Assembly: GCA_030063045.1 (NCBI GenBank)
Contig: JAQSEB010000129.1
Location: 372,001-436,000, forward strand
Direction of reading: 5' to 3'
DNA length: 64,000 nucleotides
Source of the DNA: Pratylenchus scribneri
Lineage: Eukaryota; Nematoda; Chromadorea; Rhabditida; Pratylenchidae
In this document: piece after piece, positions 58,373 to 64,000 of the stretch
How positions within the stretch are numbered: the first letter of the stretch is position 1
How the letters are laid out: each line of letters opens with the position of its first letter
Position numbers and translations under genes: made by a program
The notes under the pieces: generated by a model
The model's input: only the letters and a program-made list of their open reading frames with translations
What the model was told of the DNA's origin: nothing
The model's database searches: none

Positions 58373-61300
58373 CTAAAAAAATGTTGAGAAATTTATGACC
58401 TTTTAAGGAATTATATTATAAAAACTTGTTTCATATTATTGAGTGGAATGGATGTTGTATTTGAAAGTTATGGAAAAAAAAAATAGAAGATGGACGACTT
58501 TCTTGCTTTAATCCATCATTAGAAGAAAATGGTGAAAAATTATGAAGACTGATGTGGATGGGCTTTTCCTCGGGTTTAAATAATCGAAAAGTGAGTCATT
58601 GTTTCAATTTCTTTCCACATTCTTCTTTCGCCACACCTCAATTTTTTTCGAACAATTCTTGTCCTCGATAAATCCATTTTTGGCCATTAATAATAGAGAA
58701 AATATGCAATAAATGGAGATGAACAATGACATCGGAATATTCCCAAATTATATTTGATAAAAGGGCTCAGAATTTGCCTTTAAACAATTTGATATTAATT
58801 TCATTCTTCAATAAAAAAATTTCTAATTTCTGCTAGAGACAATTTTCCAAGCACTCCATTAATTCAAATGCCTGTTTATTGAAAATTCAATTAAAATAAA
58901 TTGAATAGAAATCCATTGGAAAATAATGCATCTTAACAAATAAAAATTACTTTAATCAAAATTGGGTGATCAATAGTTCAAAATAAATAAAAATTGATAA
59001 AAAGAAATTAATTAATACTGGTTTAAGTCAAATTTTTTTTATATTTATTCAATTCTCACTTCTAATGTATAAGTTTCTTTCTCATTAAATTATACTAATT
59101 TTCATTTAAATTAATCGCTAAAATCTCAAAAAATTTCATTTTTATCAATCGATTTCGGTCAAAATACATGTTGGGAATTGGAAGATTTTATCGAAAGGAT
59201 TACATTTTCTGTAACAAAATTAATTTAGTAAAAACGTTAAATGAATCTTTTGATGAGGTTGATTAAATTAGACATATTAATTTATAGAAGACAATCATGA
59301 AAACATCAGCAGAGAAGATTCGCTTATTTATTTCAAAAATGCTCAAAAAATTCAATTTAAATTAAACTGGAGAATAATTCTTTTCATAAATCGGCGACAG
59401 TTTGCATCATTCCTTTTCCTTCTCACTTCATTTTCATTTTTCCACATTTAGGGAAGAATTTATTTAAAATTGAATCAGCGATTTTGCCAATCTCATTGGA
59501 TTTATGGTATTTCAAGGACAACAATATGGAAAAGCCGCATTGTTTGATCCGGGCATCATCAAAAATATTTGGTTCAATCTAAAAATGAAAATTCCTGTTT
59601 TTATTAAAAAATTAAATAAGTAAATTTAAAGTAATTTTGGGCATTACCCAATATCTAACCAATAATCTTTCTTTCAACCAATTAATTCCAATTTTTATAT
59701 AATTTGTTTATTTCTTTCTCTAGCATAATTTAATAAAATGATTGATCAAAACATAATTCGCCCTAAAAATATAGCCAAGAATGCACAAACTGCCGCCCCA
59801 TTTTGGCTAATTTGATTAATTTTGGTCATAACTTTTTACATTAAATCAACTGATTTTTTCTTTATTCTATAGAATTTTATAAAATTTTGATTAGAGAAAG
59901 CTTATATTTTCCTAAAAAAAATACTGCAAAATTTTGGTGTGCAAATTTTATTCCAACAATAAGCATCACATAAAATTATAAATTATTCGAACCTTAGTAA
60001 AATTTTCAAGGACGCGTAGCGCAGGCAAGATTAGTTTTGCTCCACCAGATTTGATGAACGAAACCATATTTTGAATGAAGTCAAGAGCCAATGGAATGTT
60101 CTTTTTTGGGCCTGAAGTCAAATGAACAACGGTCCAGCAAGTGTCAATCTTGCATTGAATATCCTTTATTAAACAAAATAAAAATTAATCATATAAAATA
60201 AATTTAATTGTATCGTAATAAAAAATGAAATGATCTATGGGTAAAACTGCGGATAAAGATTGCATTTATAAATAAATTTACAGTGCATAAAATTTTCTAC
60301 AAAAATATATCAGAAATTTTGGCCAATAAATATAGAGCATTCTGTTATTGCATTTCCGGCATTTTTCTGTATTTGTTTTTCAGTTTTTTTGCTTTTGTTT
60401 TCATTAAAAACATTTTGTGTTTTTATTTCAATCATTTGTATTTTCGCTTTTGTGTTTTCATATGAATTTTTTCATTCCAAGCATTTTTAATTTTTTTTTT
60501 CATTCTAAAAAATTTGTGTTTTTATTTTGCAAACATTTTTTTCCAAATATTTTTTTTTGTGTTTTTACTTATCTTCTAAACATTTGTATTTTTGTTCATC
60601 CAAATATTATTTTCTTATTTATCCCGACATTTTGGATTTTCCCTTTTCTAAACTTTTTATTTGTTTAAAAAATTTTTTTCCTTCTTGTATTTTCTAAACA
60701 TTTTATGTTTTTGATGTTCTATAAAATGCTAGATATATAGATTATAGCAGCACTAAAATATTATCGGCATTAGAACCTTGTATTTGAGTAAGACAGCAAT
60801 TGTCGGTACAAGTTGGACCAACAAATCATACGATGGCAATGGCTCATGACAGCACAAACTCTCGATGCTCCAAGCAATTGTGCGGACAAAACTGCATTTC
60901 AGATAATCCATTCGTTTGGCCTTTTCTAGCAACAATGGAACAACACCTCGGGCAATCAGCTCATCCCTATACTTTATATTATCGGCAGCAATGTTCGCAA
61001 TGGCCCAGAGAGCCTTCAAATTCAAAATCATTGGGGAATTATAGAAATTCAAACTTGTTCGGCCCACAAATTATTCACTGAAGTGCACATTTTCAACAAT
61101 GGTTCAATGCCATTTGCTTCCACAATAGCCCGGGTATGTGCGGAATTTCCGGCTGCAATATTGGTGAGTGCCCATGCAGCGTTGAGTCGAATCTTTTCAT
61201 CCTTAATATATAATTAGAAATTAGAATATATATTTAATGTGTGCACAAAAATTGAAATTAGTGAAAAAGTAGAGAATTTTTTATTTTCACAAACAATAAA

Positions 61301-62442
61301 ACATTGGATAAAGCTGTCGAAGACGAATAGAATATGGGAATTATAATGATTTGAGACAAAATTAGTGATTTTTTTTGTTTCAAAACTAAATTATTGATGG
61401 TTATAAGTCAAAATATTATCAAATATGCATTTTTTCTAAATTTATCGATCAAATATAAATTTCCGTATTTTGGATAAAATTTTTGACCGCCTGGTATATT
61501 TAATAATTTTTCCAGAAATAAATATTTTCCAAAAAGATCATTTAAAAATTACTTTAAACTTTTATTCAAACCTGAGCATTGAGTGCCTTAACCAGGGAAT
61601 TGATAAAGCCAAATTCAATAATTGGATCAATTATTTCGATGCTTTCTCCCGATGCTAGACGCAACGACTCAAACACCATACGCATTCTTTGCTTGCTTTT
61701 TGGATCGAGTTGACGCAGCAAATTATGCACCTTTTGCAATAAATTTATTTATTAAAAATATTAAGTTTTACTAACCCCAATTTCAGTCTTATTCTTTTCC
61801 ATCTCTTTGGTCGCGCATTCCTTTTCTGCTAATTCTTTCTTCAATTTTTCACATATTTCCTTCAATTCATCATATCCACGATCCTTTATATCAATTACCG
61901 TTTTCATCCCTTGTTCAAATTTCTTCTTCATTTCAAATTTTTCCATCAAATTTTCATTATTTATTGTTTCCATTTTCTTCAGTATTTTATCAATTCCTTC
62001 CTTTAGTTTGTTCATTTGCTTATTCATTCCATCCATTTCTTTCTTCATTTCCTCCATTCGTCCCTTTTCTTTATTTTCTTCTTTTAATTTGCCATTTTCT
62101 TCCACTAATTTTCCAACTTCATCCTCAAATCCAACAAATTCGCCATTCAATTCAGAATTCATTACTACCATTTCTTTCTTCATTTCCTTAATTTGGCAAA
62201 TCATTTGAAGCATTTGACCAGCATTTTCATTTTGCTGTTGTTTAGTTTTTATTGCCAATATGTCGGCCTATAATTTTAAAATTAAAAATGCGAATTTTCC
62301 TTATTTAATTCACCTCCAATTTTGTAATTTTTTCCACCACAATTTTCATATCCATTTCATTGGATTCTGGAATTTCACTCAAATCCAATTTATCAAAACT
62401 GTCGCTTTCATCGGAAATATTTCCGCTGCTATGTTGATCCAT
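58205..62442 (-). CDS. coiled-coil / importin-alpha-like ARM protein, copy 2 (intact)
   Basis: Exons 62314-62442, 61776-62267, 61572-61730, 61055-61201, 60777-61013, 59993-60163 and then one of two terminal exons, 59423-59578 or 58205-58372. All joints are phase 0 except internally consistent ones, giving about 496 or 500 residues. Residues 1-43 are acidic (SDESDSFDKLDLSEIPES), about 45-205 a Lys/Glu coiled coil (EEMKKEMDGMNKQMNKL), then ARM repeats of importin-alpha type. Two repeats keep the W...N ladder that binds nuclear localisation signals (AAWALTNIAAGNSAHT, ALWAIANIAADN). In the next, N is replaced (AWSIESLCCHEPLPS), and the rest are weaker. There is no basic IBB domain. It shares its whole exon plan with the inverted copy at 37325-42314. 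It may bind cargo or structural partners rather than drive import. Confidence 0.85.
59423..59578 (-). other. alternative terminal exon 7a
   Basis: Encodes a 51-residue importin-type C-terminal repeat ending FFPKCGKMKMK and a stop. It is the exon nearer to the rest of the gene, so it is the default. It matches the last exon of the plus-strand copy (42132-42314). Confidence 0.75.
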
Positions 62443-63572
62443 TATTTTCAATGGAATTTCCAAAATAAAATTTGAAGAAAAATATTTAATCTTAAAATTT
62501 ATATAATAAAGCTTTTTTTGTTTTTAAGCTATTTTTTTAAATTTTCGGTTGAATATTATTTTCAGAACTTTATAATTCAACCCAAAAAGCTATAAAAAAT
62601 CAAATCAAATTTCTTGAAAATTAGTTAAAAACTGTTTAATCATTTTGGCTTTTTATTTTATTTAATTTTTATTCTCTATCAAATATAAAAGAAATTAATT
62701 AAAAATCATTTTTCTCTGATTCTCAAATTTAAAGAACCGAGAATTAAAAAATAGTTGAAAAAATAATAATTTATATATTTGAGTGTTCCCCATTGTGGCG
62801 TGAAAAATTGCTATATTTTAAATATTTTTTGGGTTGAAAAAATTGTAAAAAATGAAAGAAAGTCGAAAAGGGCACATTTGAAAATTCATAACCATAAACA
62901 AACTTCATTCTCTCTCATTTGGCAGACCAAGCTTAATGAAAATGGAGCATAAAATGAGTAGAATGGGGAGGAGATTTGAATATTGGAAAATGCTTGGGAA
63001 AATTGTTTCGGGCAAAAATTATGAATAATGCAATTTTGCCCATTTATTAGATAAGAATAATAATGAATATATTTTTTGCTGAGGGAATTTTGAATTTTCC
63101 AAGCATTCTAATAAATTCAAATATTCAGGGTCAGCAGTCAGCACCACAAAAACGAATGGCGAAGGGCAGCATAAATATTGGAAAGGAACCTTTACAAATG
63201 GTGTAAAATTTGCCATTTTAATTATTTCCTGAAAGTAAAATACTGTACAATTTAAATATATTTGCGCAAGGCAATTTTCCCAAACAATTCAAATTCCAAC
63301 TCAAAATTGCAATCCATCCTCTCACAGCCAAAGATTTGTGTCTCATTCATTCATAAATGAGCTTCAAACGAGAGGAGTAAAAAAAAGGTCATTTATGATG
63401 CTCGTTGCTTGATGAATTTTGCCTCATTCAAAAATGTGACTATTAATTTTTTTCATTTCATTTTATAAATGGAACATTTTTTGTTCATGCCAAAAAATAT
63501 GGACAACGAATTAATTTTATTTATTTACAGAAAATTATTTAAATTTTATTTTACGGAAATTCTTTTGAGTTT
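62443..63572. other. intergenic region between divergent gene copies
   Basis: AT-rich. It would hold the promoters of the minus-strand ARM gene and of the broken third copy. No further gene was recognised; a 65-codon minus-strand frame at 63019-63216 has no support. Confidence 0.45.
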
Positions 63573-63800
63573 ATGGATCCAAAATGGCAGCGGAATTACT
63601 TGGATGGAGATGATTTTGATAAATTCGACCTAATCAAAATCCAGACGAATGAAATGAATATAAAATGTGTGATGGAAAAAAAAAATTATTGGTAAATTTA
63701 TATGTTTTTTAATTTTAAAATTAAAATCATAGGCTGAAATATTGAATGAAAATGAAGCAACAACAAAATAGAAATGCAGATCAAATTGTAGAAGTAATAA
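63573..63800 (+). pseudogene. decayed third copy of the coiled-coil/ARM gene (5' end)
   Basis: An ATG followed by DGDDFDKFDLIKIQTNEMNIK matches the acidic first exon of the two full copies. A donor-like GGTAAATTT and, after an AG at about 63732, a stretch aligning at DNA level with the start of exon 2 (GCTGAAATATTGA...) follow. This second part is frameshifted and meets TAG/TGA stops within 40 bases, so it cannot encode the coiled coil. Nothing more was recognised to the window edge. Confidence 0.7.
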
Positions 63801-64000
63801 GTCGCTAACGAACTATTGAAAATAAGGATGAGGTTTTTTGTAAACTTAGAGATCGGATATGAGTTTTGGTCCTGTAAATGTCGGTTTGTGACATACAAAT
63901 TGCTTTATAAAGACTTTTAAACTTGAATGTCAACACAATTTTATCGAAAAATATTTTCCTTCAGCGCAATTAAAATGGAACAATTTATTTTTGATTATTT

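Noticed and set aside
60283..60668. Phe-rich open frames on the plus strand
   Set aside because: T-rich low-complexity intron of the minus-strand ARM gene.

Overview
The window looks like a nematode nuclear genome. It is AT-rich, coding exons are small and split by many short GT-AG introns (the shortest placed is 44 nt), and the genes are of types common in nematodes: an astacin metalloprotease, a UDP-glucuronosyltransferase, a FAAH-type amidase, an ethanolamine-phosphate cytidylyltransferase and importin-alpha-like ARM proteins. Two genes have a splice-acceptor-like site a few bases before the ATG, which would fit spliced-leader trans-splicing. The species cannot be fixed from the sequence alone. 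No rRNA, tRNA or CRISPR array was recognised.

Layout. 1-16.1 kb: an astacin-type protease gene on the minus strand. One intron has been inflated to about 14 kb by nested mobile elements. A hAT-like non-autonomous element (171-11822) is split by a full-length BEL/Pao retrotransposon with Gag, Pol and an Env-like region (679-11116). A second hAT-like element (12213-14133) contains another copy of the first. Target-site duplications can be read for all of them. 16.6-26.0 kb: two tandem minus-strand gene models of an unrecognised secreted family. 26.9-31.8 kb: an LTR retrotransposon with identical LTRs that carries only gag. 32.9-36.1 kb: a UDP-glucuronosyltransferase (+). 37.3-42.3 kb (+) and 58.2-62.4 kb (-): two inverted paralogs joining a long coiled coil to a shortened importin-alpha ARM domain, each with a differently placed duplicated exon. 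A broken third copy starts at 63.6 kb. Between them lie a FAAH-like amidase (43.3-48.7 kb, -), about 5.5 kb of repeat-rich intergenic DNA, and an ethanolamine-phosphate cytidylyltransferase (54.3-57.3 kb, +).

Besides the BEL and gag-only elements there are at least seven hAT-like non-autonomous insertions with 8-bp target duplications, one Mutator-like MITE with a 10-bp duplication, a palindromic MITE family that sits mostly in introns, a long-hairpin element and several short tandem duplications. The most unusual items are the complete BEL/Pao Gag-Pol-Env reading frame with extra modules (a basic overlapping upstream ORF, a second Gag-like zinc knuckle and a coiled coil before Env), the coiled-coil/importin-alpha gene family, and a 31-bp GC-rich module shared by otherwise unrelated MITEs.
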